From: a virus
Virus record (IMG/VR): IMGVR_UViG_3300042485_002236
Span: 1 to 64,000 of that record
Reading direction: 5' to 3' (one strand)
Length of the DNA: 64,000 bases
In this document: positions 57,922-64,000 of the stretch, piece by piece
Position numbering within the stretch: position 1 is the stretch's first letter
Layout: each line of letters begins with the position of its first letter
Notes under the pieces: generated by a model
The model's database searches: none
Told to the model about the DNA's origin: nothing
What the model saw: only the letters and a program-made list of their open reading frames with translations
Position numbers and translations under genes: made by a program

Positions 57922-59430
57922 TTAGTATACAAATACTTTTTCTAGCTTGGCACTATATTTGATTACATATAATCCTTTAAGTCTGTCGTAGGGTATATGT
58001 TTCCCAATATAGACTAAGTTACCGTACCAATCATAAATCTCATAAGTAACATCTAACTGCTCTTCGTTAACTGAGATAGTGTTACCGATCAAGTTTGTGT
58101 CGGTGAAGCTTGCTCCTGTGTCTAGTCCGCTAGTAGCTGATGGACGATAGTCAGGCTGTAGGTAGCTGTAGGGAGTGGTAAATAATCCAGTAGAAACTGC
58201 TAGAGTATCATTAGAAGTAAAATACCAGGCACCGGCATCAAAAGAAGGATTAGTGCCTCTGAGGATAAATTTACCGCTGCAGCCAGCAATCAGATTATTT
58301 TGGAACACTAACCTACTCTGTAGTGCATTTGTTTCTGTGGAAGTTCCGTCAATATGAATACCATCTTTAAAGTCTATAAAGACTGAGTTGAAGATTTTCA
58401 TTTCACTGTTCCGGCGGAGTCTTAAAGCTCTTCTAAACTTAGGATCGACTGTAGCTTGTAGGTCACCTCTTAGTGGACCGATAGCAGTTACGTTAGAGAA
58501 TGTAGCAGCTGTCTTAGGTCCGTTGTTAGAGCCGGAGCCGTCATTATCACATTCAAATCCTTCTGAGGTTGAACCTGATGACTGGTCAGCAATAAAAGGA
58601 TCTCTAACAATTAAAGCAAATTGAACTTTACCTCTGTAGCCAAAATCGCAATCCATGTCGTCGTCCAGGTTGCGGTATGAAACCAAGTGCTTGCAATTTA
58701 TAGTACCTCCAAACCATTCAAAGGCATCATCATTAGCAAACGATACTTGAACGTAATCTACTAGAGTACCTCTACCCACTGAACCAAATGTTATACCATT
58801 GATTTCCTTATCAGGCTGGTAAGCATACCCGGCAAATTCAATCCTGATATACCTTAGAACTCCTGAGGTGTCTTCATCGTTGTTGCCTCCGTATTGAGTA
58901 TTTTTGGATGTAGGTAAACCTTCAATATAACCAATACCTGCAGGAGTACCTGAAGCAGTGTTAGCTGGCAGATTATTTTTAGCCTCACCTAATAGTACAA
59001 TTCCTCCCCAGTCCCCGATTGATCTTTGACCCGGGATGGCATTTGAAGCAAATATGATTGGGCTGTTCTCTTGTCCGTCTGCAAATAGTCTACCCTTATT
59101 GGTTACAATCAAAGCAGAACCGGCTGCTGTCTTATCAAATAAAACTACAGTACCTGGCTGGATAGTAAGATTAGCTTTTACGTAGAGTGGGCCTTGAACT
59201 AAATAAGTCTTGTTGTTAGTCCAAGTAGTATTTGAAGTAATTGAATCCGATACTACATCAGTAGGAGTTGGATAGATTGTATACTGCGGGTCCCAGTTAG
59301 TCCAGCTGTCAGTCCACATCGGGGCCGGAGCTGGTTCAAATGCTCCTCTATATACTGTAGGAGTCCAAAATGAAGTTTGTGCAAGTAGGGTTGTTGAAAT
59401 AAACCCAAATAGTAACGCTAGTTTTTTCAT
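57922..59430 (-). CDS. Secreted beta-helix protein with T9SS-like C-terminus
   Basis: 502 residues. Signal peptide 1-17. The central region 'GRLFADGQENSPIIFAS...WGGIVLLG', 'YGGNNDEDTSGVLRYIRIEFAG' and 'SFANDDAFEWFGGTI' matches a Bacteroidetes family of secreted right-handed beta-helix proteins. The last 45 residues (YEIYDWYGNLVYIGKHIPY..LKGLYVIKY) look like a shortened sorting domain. Host-surface or secreted role inferred. Confidence 0.75.
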   Translation of the reverse strand: MKKLALLFGFISTTLLAQTSFWTPTVYRGAFEPAPAPMWTDSWTNWDPQYTIYPTPTDVVSDSITSNTTWTNNKTYLVQGPLYVKANLTIQPGTVVLFDKTAAGSALIVTNKGRLFADGQENSPIIFASNAIPGQRSIGDWGGIVLLGEAKNNLPANTASGTPAGIGYIEGLPTSKNTQYGGNNDEDTSGVLRYIRIEFAGYAYQPDKEINGITFGSVGRGTLVDYVQVSFANDDAFEWFGGTINCKHLVSYRNLDDDMDCDFGYRGKVQFALIVRDPFIADQSSGSTSEGFECDNDGSGSNNGPKTAATFSNVTAIGPLRGDLQATVDPKFRRALRLRRNSEMKIFNSVFIDFKDGIHIDGTSTETNALQSRLVFQNNLIAGCSGKFILRGTNPSFDAGAWYFTSNDTLAVSTGLFTTPYSYLQPDYRPSATSGLDTGASFTDTNLIGNTISVNEEQLDVTYEIYDWYGNLVYIGKHIPYDRLKGLYVIKYSAKLEKVFVY

Positions 59431-59514
59431 AATCGTTAAGTTAATTAATCTTATTATAAGATAGAATTAAACTCTCTTATCAAGTTTAACTTAAGTTTAT
59501 GTTTAGTTTAAGTG

Positions 59515-59588
59515 TGGGCCTGCCAGGGCTCGAACCTGGGACCTGGGGATTATGAGTCCCTCGCTCTAACCGACTGAGCTACAGGCCC
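59515..59588 (-). tRNA. tRNA with CAT anticodon (Ile2-like or elongator Met)
   Basis: 74 nt, full cloverleaf, loop CTCATAA. Acceptor GGGCCTG/CAGGCCC with A73 resembles Bacteroidetes tRNA-Ile, so a lysidine-modified Ile2 tRNA is likely. Confidence 0.93.
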
Positions 59589-59613
59589 ATTTTTGACATA
59601 CTGGTAAATTAAG

Positions 59614-59685
59614 CGCTCATGGATGGATTCGAACCAACGACCAATAGATTAACAGTCTACTGCGCTACCACTGCGCCACATGAGC
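59614..59685 (-). tRNA. tRNA-Asn(GTT)
   Basis: 72 nt, acceptor GCTCATG/CATGAGC, D-stem GCGC, loop CTGTTAA, T-arm TTGG/CCAA. Confidence 0.93.
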
Positions 59686-59989
59686 TTAAAAAAAAATAAT
59701 GATAGGATTCCTGACTACCTACACGTCCTGGACATACCCCTTTTCACCCATGGTCCAACAGAGTAGCTAGTTCTGCTGTAATGACCAGCTGGCTTGACTA
59801 CCAGCACCCGTTGCAAAGATCATAATTATCTCACTTGGCGGGACCTCATTGACTACCGGGTTGCGCATTCTACCCTATAGTTTGAGTGGTTTTAACTCAT
59901 ATGTCTGTATGACCCAACCTCACTGCTTTTCAGCAGATCGACCAGTGCCTTAAGGACTCTTAACCCTTTATTCAGCCACATTACTTTTG
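59686..59989. other. Structured spacer in tRNA array
   Basis: 304 bp without a gene or T-loop. Pairings on the minus strand include GTAATG/CATTAC (59979-59984 with 59778-59783), CTGCT-GAAA-AGCAG, GCTGG/CCAGC and TGGAC/GTCCA. A reading frame at 59892-60125 is only a shadow of the two Gly tRNAs. Confidence 0.5.
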
Positions 59990-60062
59990 AGCGGTAAACA
60001 GGATTCGAACCTGCGACCCCGTACTTGGAAGGAACGTGCTCTACCAACTGAGCTATTACCGC
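59990..60062 (-). tRNA. tRNA-Gly(TCC)
   Basis: 73 nt, acceptor GCGGTAA/TTACCGC, loop CTTCCAA; the anticodon stem has one T-T mismatch. Confidence 0.92.
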
Positions 60063-60067
60063 ATTAG

Positions 60068-60140
60068 AGCGAAAGACCGGGTTCGAACCGGCGACCCTGA
60101 CCTTGGCAAGGTCATGCTCTACCAACTGAGCTACTTTCGC
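60068..60140 (-). tRNA. tRNA-Gly(GCC)
   Basis: 73 nt, acceptor GCGAAAG/CTTTCGC, loop TTGCCAA, five bases from the Gly(TCC) gene. Confidence 0.93.
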
Positions 60141-60142
60141 AA

Positions 60143-60263
60143 ACGGTAGAGCTTTATCACCAACAAGGACTCACCTACTCTACCTGGTAGGAAACTTTAC
60201 GCGATTAATCGACAACCTACAGGACCATTCGTGAGGTTAGCTTCCTCCAATGGTTGTTACCGT
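60143..60263 (-). ncRNA. Closed structured RNA domain between tRNAs
   Basis: Outer ACGGTA/TACCGT stem enclosing CCATT/AATGG with inner GAGG/CCTC (7-nt loop), CCTGTAGG paired to CCTACCAGG, and CGATTAATCG. No tRNA T-loop. Function unknown. Confidence 0.45.
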
Positions 60264-60289
60264 CCTAGTGCTAAATCAGGTAACTGCTG

Positions 60290-60362
60290 AGCCTCCAGAC
60301 GGACTCGAACCGCCGACCTGCTGATTACAAATCAGCAGCTCTACCAACTGAGCTATGGAGGC
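60290..60362 (-). tRNA. tRNA-Thr(TGT)
   Basis: 73 nt, acceptor GCCTCCA/TGGAGGC, anticodon stem GCTGA/TCAGC, loop TTTGTAA. Confidence 0.93.
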
Positions 60363-60367
60363 AAATT

Positions 60368-60412
60368 GGGGAAGCATTTCGACGAGGCGCTTATTGGTTC
60401 ACGCTCTTCCCC
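60368..60412 (-). ncRNA. 45-nt hairpin domain between tRNA-Thr and lipoprotein gene
   Basis: Perfect 7-bp outer stem GGGGAAG/CTTCCCC with an inner GAGCG/CGCCTC pairing; followed by a GTTGAC/GTCAAC hairpin at 60422-60442. Confidence 0.4.
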
Positions 60413-60489
60413 TGCTCTGTTGTTGACTTTTCCCACGTCAACCTAACCATCACCTTTCGGCTATTAGGATTTGGAGGCTAGACTCAGTA

Positions 60490-60645
60490 TTATTCTGCAG
60501 CTGCTTCGTCACCTTCTGCTACTACAGTAGTATCTTCTACTACGGCGGTAGTGTCTACTGATACTTCTTCAACAGCTACTTCTTCGGTGTTAGCGCAAGA
60601 AGCAAGAGCGAGAACGGCAGCAGCCATAAGCATGAAATTTTTCAT
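60490..60645 (-). CDS. Small acidic lipoprotein
   Basis: 51 residues. Signal peptide with lipobox L-A-S-C (Cys17), then ANTEEVAVEEV and an acidic tail. Acidic residues at +4/+5 after the Cys resemble the Bacteroidetes surface-export signal. Preceded by a late-type motif. Small phage lipoproteins such as T5 Llp block receptors against superinfection; that role is only a suggestion here. Confidence 0.75.
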   Translation of the reverse strand: MKNFMLMAAAVLALASCANTEEVAVEEVSVDTTAVVEDTTVVAEGDEAAAE

Positions 60646-60675
60646 AACTTTGAATTTAATTAATTGATTAACTTA

Positions 60676-60684
60676 TATAAATAT
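60676..60684 (-). promoter_or_regulatory. Late-type motif variant before the lipoprotein gene
   Basis: Minus strand ATATTTATA, 31 bases above the ATG. Confidence 0.4.
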
Positions 60685-60690
60685 ATGAAC

Positions 60691-60882
60691 TTACTTTGTA
60701 CTTTCCAACTCTTCCTGGAGCTTAATTACTTCCCGGCGATTGGTAAAGGCGTTATGCATCCACATAAACCCGGTGATAACCCAGATTGCATGGCCGTATT
60801 CATTACGAGCAATTGCAAGGATTGTACCAACGGTGAACAAGGTGTACATAACCATGTAGAGAATTTTCTCTGCTTTTGACAT
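60691..60882 (-). CDS. Small two-helix membrane protein
   Basis: 63 residues; membrane segments at about 8-24 and 29-44, then a charged helix (REVIKLQEELESTK). It lies between tRNA-Pro and the lipoprotein gene. Unrecognised. Confidence 0.65.
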   Translation of the reverse strand: MSKAEKILYMVMYTLFTVGTILAIARNEYGHAIWVITGFMWMHNAFTNRREVIKLQEELESTK

Positions 60883-60906
60883 AAGAAAGGGGGATTTAAA
60901 AGTTAG

Positions 60907-60979
<73 letters not shown>

Positions 60980-60983
60980 ATGG

Positions 60984-61068
60984 CGGAGGCTCAGGGATTC
61001 GAACCCCGGGACCTGTTACAGTCAATAGTTTTCAAGACTACCGCAATCGACCACTCTGCCAAACCTCC
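60984..61068 (-). tRNA. tRNA-Ser(TGA)
   Basis: 85 nt class II tRNA with long variable arm, loop TTGAAAA, G73 as expected for Ser. Confidence 0.93.
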
Positions 61069-61079
61069 AATATACAAAA

Positions 61080-61202
61080 GAAACAGGAACAACTTTATCA
61101 GGAATCTGACTAAGAAGCTTCACACACCAATAAGAGAGCTACTAAGTGTGTACCCTTGCGTCGCCGCTCTCCCGGCTAGTTGCTCTACGCCTCCTCTGTT
61201 TC
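61080..61202 (-). ncRNA. Closed structured RNA domain between tRNA-Asp and tRNA-Ser
   Basis: Outer GAAACAG/CTGTTTC (7 bp perfect), then GCGT/ACGC enclosing GCCG/CGGC, and ACACAC/GTGTGT. No coding potential or T-loop. Confidence 0.45.
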
Positions 61203-61207
61203 TATAG

Positions 61208-61281
61208 CGGTGCGGACGGGACTCGAACCCGCGACCCCAGGCGTGACAGGCCTGTATTCTAACCGACTGAACTACCGCACC
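61208..61281 (-). tRNA. tRNA-Asp(GTC)
   Basis: 74 nt, acceptor GGTGCGG/CCGCACC, anticodon stem CAGGC/GCCTG, loop CTGTCAC. Confidence 0.93.
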
Positions 61282-61312
61282 AAATTACCCCACCTGAGAT
61301 TCCAGTGAGTAG

Positions 61313-61496
61313 ATATTCCCGGTTTTTTGCTTTCAAAACCCTGCGGTTCTTACACCTTGAAAAAGTCAACACTACTGGGAGGAGGTGTGTCGCTCTCCTT
61401 TGTTCCCACGAAACCGGCGTTTAAGGATGTCCGGCCCAATACCCTATCCATTGTTTAAGTCTTGGATTAAAGACTCTGAGTATCTCTTACTCATTG
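61313..61496 (-). other. Structured spacer between interrupted tRNA and tRNA-Asp
   Basis: Ends pair as CAATGAGTA with TACTCACTG (8 of 9). The word CAATGAGTA recurs inside the next tRNA-like gene. No gene seen. Confidence 0.4.
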
Positions 61497-61729
61497 TAGT
61501 CAGGACAGGATTTGAACCTGTAAGCCATTATTTAACTTCCTGTCAATTCAGGTCAATAGTTTAACTATCTTTTCGGTTGTTAACTCCGATATTAAGGTTG
61601 CTTTCATCTCGTGGCACGTAACCTACAAACCTGCGTCTACCAAAACTACTCATTGACCCCACAACGGATTCGAACCGTATCTATTGCTCCGACTGCGCGG
61701 GGTTGAAGTAGCCATTCCGCCACCTGACT
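61497..61729 (-). tRNA. Interrupted tRNA-Leu-like gene with a domain in its D-loop
   Basis: Ends form a perfect acceptor stem AGTCAGG/CCTGACT with A73 and a T-arm ACAGG-TTCAAAT-CCTGT. The 5' part reads TGGCGGAATGG, and TAGACGCA resumes about 70 nt later, so a hairpin domain (61646-61711) splits a Leu-type D-loop. Further extra sequence separates the D-arm from a TTAA-containing loop and a variable arm. Total 233 nt against about 85 expected. Confidence 0.5.
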
Positions 61730-61815
61730 ATGTTGCTTGTCTTTCCAAGCTGTCAACCACTTGCATTTTGTTTAGTTGCAACAACTCAATGCCAATCCTC
61801 TTGTGGCTGATTGTG

Positions 61816-61956
61816 TAGTCAGGACAGGATTTGAACCTGTATAACTTTTACAATTAAAAGTTTAAACTTTCAGGCCTTACTACCTTAAGGCAGCAACCTA
61901 TATGATTATTTTTCCCTCACATACTTTGGGTGCGTCTACCATTCCGCCACCTGACT
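61816..61956 (-). tRNA. Interrupted tRNA-Leu-like gene (TAA?)
   Basis: 141 nt. Same acceptor and T-arm as the previous one; complete Leu-type D-arm GGCGGAATGGTAGACGCA. About 60 extra nt (with GCCTT/AAGGC and TATG/CATA hairpins) precede a loop TTTAAAC and an 8-bp AACTTTTA/TAAAAGTT arm. Anticodon TAA is a best guess. Confidence 0.5.
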
Positions 61957-62007
61957 AACGCATGTTTTCTTTATTCGCTATAATAAACATGCAAAAATAT
62001 AGCCTCG

Positions 62008-62115
62008 TAGTCAGGACAGGAATCGAACCTGTTCTACCGCGTACATAGCCTGACACATAAAGTTCGTATGACTATCTCTTTAAGTTGCGATCACGGAGCC
62101 ACTCCGCTCCTGACT
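62008..62115 (-). tRNA. Interrupted tRNA-like gene, anticodon unclear
   Basis: 108 nt. Same acceptor (AGTCAGG/CCTGACT, A73) and T-arm (ACAGG-TTCGATT-CCTGT). The D-side CGGAG/CTCCG and the interior do not fold into a standard anticodon arm. Confidence 0.45.
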
Positions 62116-62118
62116 ATT

Positions 62119-62203
62119 TAAGAAGCTAAGGATTTTCACCTCCGGACATCTTTTATTGATACGTCTATCAATCAGATTGAAACGCGTATTGCGACACTTC
62201 TTA
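62119..62203 (-). ncRNA. tRNA-sized closed RNA domain
   Basis: Outer TAAGAAG/CTTCTTA (7 bp perfect) with inner ATTGATA/TATCAAT (7 bp, 4-nt loop) and AGG-TGAAAAT-CCT, which mimics a T-arm. Degenerate tRNA or separate RNA. Confidence 0.4.
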
Positions 62204-62204
62204 G

Positions 62205-62278
62205 TGGAGAATAACGGAGTCGAACCGTTGACCTACTGCGTGCAAGGCAGTCGCTCTAGCCAGCTGAGCTAATCCCCC
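62205..62278 (-). tRNA. tRNA-Ala(TGC)
   Basis: 74 nt, acceptor GGGGGAT/ATTCTCC (two wobbles), anticodon stem ACTGC/GCAGT, loop CTTGCAC. Confidence 0.93.
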
Positions 62279-62285
62279 TATCTAG

Positions 62286-62357
62286 TTGCGGGAGAAGGAA
62301 TCGAACCTCCGACCCCAAGGTTATGAGCCTTGTGAGCTACCTCTGCTCTATCCCGCG
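62286..62357 (-). tRNA. Initiator tRNA-fMet(CAT)
   Basis: 72 nt. C1 faces A72 (unpaired start of acceptor) and the D-stem has A11-T24, both initiator hallmarks. Loop CTCATAA. Only two of the three usual G-C pairs next to the loop are present (AGG/CCT). Confidence 0.88.
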
Positions 62358-62364
62358 ATATAAG

Positions 62365-62466
62365 AAAGTGTTAACGAGTTTATGGCGTTCTTATGGTAGC
62401 CACCTATTCTATTCAAGTATATCGTACTCGATACTTCACCCTAGTAGGTCGGGTGGTTAACACTTT
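62365..62466 (-). ncRNA. Closed structured RNA domain between tRNA-Glu and tRNA-fMet
   Basis: Perfect 11-bp outer stem AAAGTGTTAAC/GTTAACACTTT. Inside: CCACC/GGTGG containing AAGTAT/ATACTT, and TGGC/GCCA. A compact three-helix layout with no ORF. Confidence 0.5.
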
Positions 62467-62468
62467 TG

Positions 62469-62541
62469 TAGTCGGTACGGGATTCGAACCCGTGTGTCTA
62501 CCGTGAAAGGGTAACATCCTAGACCCCTAGATGAACCGACC
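62469..62541 (-). tRNA. tRNA-Glu(TTC)
   Basis: 73 nt, acceptor GGTCGGT/ACCGACT, anticodon stem TTACC/GGTAG, loop CTTTCAC. Confidence 0.92.
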
Positions 62542-62548
62542 ATTGTGG

Positions 62549-62622
62549 TGATCTCGATTGGATTCGAACCAATGACCGTCGCATTAGAAGTGCGATGCTC
62601 TATCCAGCTGAGCTACGAGACC
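62549..62622 (-). tRNA. tRNA-Arg(TCT)
   Basis: 74 nt, acceptor GGTCTCG/CGAGATC, anticodon stem TCGCA/TGCGA, loop CTTCTAA. Confidence 0.93.
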
Positions 62623-62631
62623 ATATTTTTG

Positions 62632-62705
62632 TACCCCCGGGGAGAGTCGAACTCCCAAAACCTAGATCCTAAGTCTAGTACGTATGCCAGTTCCGTCACG
62701 AGGGC
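62632..62705 (-). tRNA. tRNA-Leu(TAG) with a short variable loop
   Basis: 74 nt, acceptor GCCCTCG/CGGGGGT with wobbles, Leu-type D-arm, anticodon stem CTAGA/TCTAG, loop CTTAGGA. The variable loop is only GTTTT, whereas bacterial tRNA-Leu normally has a long arm. Its 5' end abuts the HNH stop codon. Confidence 0.85.
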
Positions 62706-63134
62706 TTATTTAATTTTCCTACCTCTAAAGGTAGAAGTTTGGGAGTGGCAGTTAGGACATAGTATAAGTAGATTTTCTCTCGTATTATCAAGTGAATCTC
62801 CATTTATATGTTCTAACTCTAAAGCTAGAGGCTCTCCTTGCCACTCCCCACTATTTCCACATTTTTGACATCTATACTCTCTTTCCTGCAGAAGCCATTT
62901 CTTTACAATAGCTCTACCGATCTGTTTATCAACCTTTTGAAATACGTCATCAGCCTCTTTATAAATTTTAGCCTTCATACGTCCTTTCCCCGCTTGATTA
63001 GGATTAAAAACTCCGTACTTACGAGCATAGCTTCTAAAAGTATCGTAGCTCATTCCCAACAGTCTAGCAGCTTCTTGCATAGAGTTTGAAGCTTCTATAG
63101 CTTTTTGAAAGTCTTCTCGTGTTTCTTTTCTCAT
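62706..63134 (-). CDS. HNH endonuclease with helix-turn-helix (homing type)
   Basis: 142 residues. N-terminal HTH (SMQEAARLLGMSYDTFRSYARK), then an HNH domain: CQKCGNSG, 'LALELEHINGDSLDNTRENLLILCPNC' with catalytic H in LEHING. Free-standing homing endonuclease type. Sits directly against tRNA-Leu(TAG); both early and late motifs lie upstream. Confidence 0.88.
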   Translation of the reverse strand: MRKETREDFQKAIEASNSMQEAARLLGMSYDTFRSYARKYGVFNPNQAGKGRMKAKIYKEADDVFQKVDKQIGRAIVKKWLLQEREYRCQKCGNSGEWQGEPLALELEHINGDSLDNTRENLLILCPNCHSQTSTFRGRKIK

Positions 63135-63144
63135 ACCTCTTTTA

Positions 63145-63153
63145 TATAAATAG
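63145..63153 (-). promoter_or_regulatory. Late-type CTATTTATA motif before the HNH gene
   Basis: Minus strand CTATTTATA, 11 bases above the ATG, with AAAAGAGGT as ribosome site. Confidence 0.5.
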
Positions 63154-63168
63154 GTAGAGGCTTGGAAA

Positions 63169-63182
63169 ACACGAGAACGTGT
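63169..63182 (-). terminator. Hairpin between early and late promoters of the HNH gene
   Basis: Minus strand ACACG-TTCT-CGTGT followed by TTTCC. Could stop early transcripts before the coding region. Confidence 0.45.
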
Positions 63183-63232
63183 CTAAGTTTTTTTACCAGT
63201 ATGTCAAAGATCGTTGTTCTCTTTCAACTATA

Positions 63233-63264
63233 TAAAGATACGAACGTTTTTACATTCTGGCAAC
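63233..63264 (-). promoter_or_regulatory. Early-type promoter upstream of the HNH gene
   Basis: Minus strand GTTG, 20 nt, TATCTTTA; about 100-nt leader containing the hairpin and the late-type motif. Confidence 0.7.
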
Positions 63265-63274
63265 TCTTTCAGAA

Positions 63275-63736
63275 TTAATTTCTGATAATGTGATCGGCTG
63301 CTCTGGTTGCAATCTGCAGGGCAGGTTTGGTTGTAGACTTAAAGCCTGCAGCCGATACCCATCCTTTAGAAGCAGAGACTAATTTATTTGAAGCCTTATA
63401 CTCATCATCATTAAAGTCAAGATCTATTGACTCCACCTTTAGAGGACTATTCTCCACAATAAATGTAGCAGTTTCGATTGACATTTCTGTCTCTCTCCAG
63501 AGCCTGCTCCAAAAATCTCTTACCAGAGGAACTCTTGTTTTGTAATACAGAACATGGCATCCTCTTGTTCTGTATCTCAGCACTACCGTAGTAGCGTAGA
63601 TTGTCTCCGGACCCCTGTTCTGGGAGTCAGTACCAACGTAAATCTTTGTCTCTGGATATTCTTTTATGTAATCCAGAATGTAACTGATTAAGTTGATAGG
63701 TCTGCCGGTAGTACCGCTTTTAAATACCTTGTTCAT
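63275..63736 (-). CDS. YkuK-type RNase H-fold protein (DUF458)
   Basis: 153 residues. 'KIYVGTDSQNRG' (D37), 'YATTVVLRYRTRGCHVLYYKT', 'IDLDFND' and 'SKGWVSAAGFKSTTKP' match the YkuK/DUF458 family of predicted RNase H-related nucleases. Lies between tRNA genes; a role in RNA processing is plausible but unproven. Confidence 0.82.
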   Translation of the reverse strand: MNKVFKSGTTGRPINLISYILDYIKEYPETKIYVGTDSQNRGPETIYATTVVLRYRTRGCHVLYYKTRVPLVRDFWSRLWRETEMSIETATFIVENSPLKVESIDLDFNDDEYKASNKLVSASKGWVSAAGFKSTTKPALQIATRAADHIIRN

Positions 63737-63753
63737 GATTAATAACTAAAATG

Positions 63754-63841
63754 CGGAAGGTACAGGATTCGAACCTGTGGACCGGTTAACCCGATCAATA
63801 GTTTAGCAAACTACCGCTTTCGTCCACTCAGCCAACCTTCC
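63754..63841 (-). tRNA. tRNA-Ser(GCT)
   Basis: 88 nt class II tRNA with long variable arm, loop TTGCTAA, acceptor GGAAGGT/ACCTTCC, G73. Confidence 0.93.
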
Positions 63842-63850
63842 TTTGTTTAG

Positions 63851-63924
63851 GGTGAATGACGGGAATCGAACCCGCGACCAATAGAACCACAATCTATTGC
63901 TCTACCAACTGAGCTACATCCACC
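63851..63924 (-). tRNA. tRNA-His(GTG) with encoded G-1
   Basis: Acceptor GTGGATG/CATTCAC with an extra encoded G before position 1 opposite C73, the His identity pair. Loop TTGTGGT. Confidence 0.92.
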
Positions 63925-64000
63925 ATGTTTAAAATAAGAGAGTAACCAGGATCTTGTTTTATCCTATCATTAATCTTTGCCCCTACCTTGTCTAATCAGC

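Noticed and set aside
59686-59989. tmRNA or RNase P RNA in the tRNA array
   Set aside because: No tag-peptide frame, no tRNA-like ends and no conserved RNase P core words were found.
59892-60125. 77-codon minus-strand frame
   Set aside because: Runs through two tRNA-Gly genes; codons follow tRNA sequence, not a protein.
61497-62115. Group I introns in the long tRNA-like genes
   Set aside because: Inserts of 35-150 nt are too short, positions are in the D region, and the P/Q/R/S core could not be assembled.
62632-62705. Suppressor tRNA for stop-codon recoding
   Set aside because: The anticodon is TAG (reads Leu CUA-type codons), not CTA; genes here use ordinary stops.

Overview
The window looks like part of a large, lytic, T4-like tailed phage (myovirus) of a Bacteroidetes host, probably flavobacterial. 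Phage evidence: T4-type baseplate genes (gp6-, gp25- and gp5-like), a gp55-type late sigma factor, a holin/endolysin cassette and a dense tRNA cluster. Host evidence: about two dozen promoters match the Bacteroidetes housekeeping type (TTG, about 20 nt, TAnnTTTG-like), translation starts carry weak AAAGG leaders, and one gene encodes a secreted protein with a type IX secretion (T9SS) sorting domain, a system confined to Bacteroidetes. Almost everything is transcribed leftward (minus strand); 14431-14709 is the only convincing plus-strand gene.

Layout from left to right: 1-10400, tail and baseplate genes; 10422-14240, late sigma factor, HD phosphohydrolase, T5orf172 protein and small unknowns; 14431-20460, a strand switch and then about 20 tiny genes, most with their own promoter and some with a terminator merged into that promoter; 20500-21550, a repeat region with ACGGTT iterons and AT-rich DNA that resembles an origin or a protein-binding array; 21548-26675, small unknowns, a DUF932 protein, a degenerate HNH protein and a zinc-finger protein; 26680-45709, a 19-kb sugar island with about 12 glycosyltransferase-like proteins, six nucleotide-sugar enzymes and two methyltransferases; 45709-47230, a small DNA-binding protein, a Cas4/RecB-like nuclease and a DUF1599 protein; 47266-49682, lysis genes; 49760-59430, a secreted/outer-membrane module (CsgG-like proteins, beta-barrels, a C-type lectin plus dockerin protein, a T9SS cargo, a beta-helix protein); 59515-63924, 15 canonical tRNA genes, three oversized tRNA-like genes and strongly structured spacers, with a small lipoprotein, an HNH endonuclease and a YkuK-type RNase H-fold protein among them.

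How it may work together: host RNA polymerase should read the GTTG-N20-TATNTTTA promoters first. The encoded gp55-like sigma is a candidate reader of a second motif, CTATTTATA, found a few to about 70 nt upstream of structural, lysis, surface-protein and some other genes. The sugar island could build and transfer a deoxygenated, O-methylated sugar onto virions or host glycans. The secreted module, next to the lysis genes, probably remodels the host outer surface. The most unusual material is (i) the terminator-promoter fusions, (ii) the iteron region, (iii) the tRNA array interleaved with closed RNA domains and interrupted tRNAs, and (iv) the T9SS/CsgG-like surface module. Product names come from motif reading only; no database search was possible.
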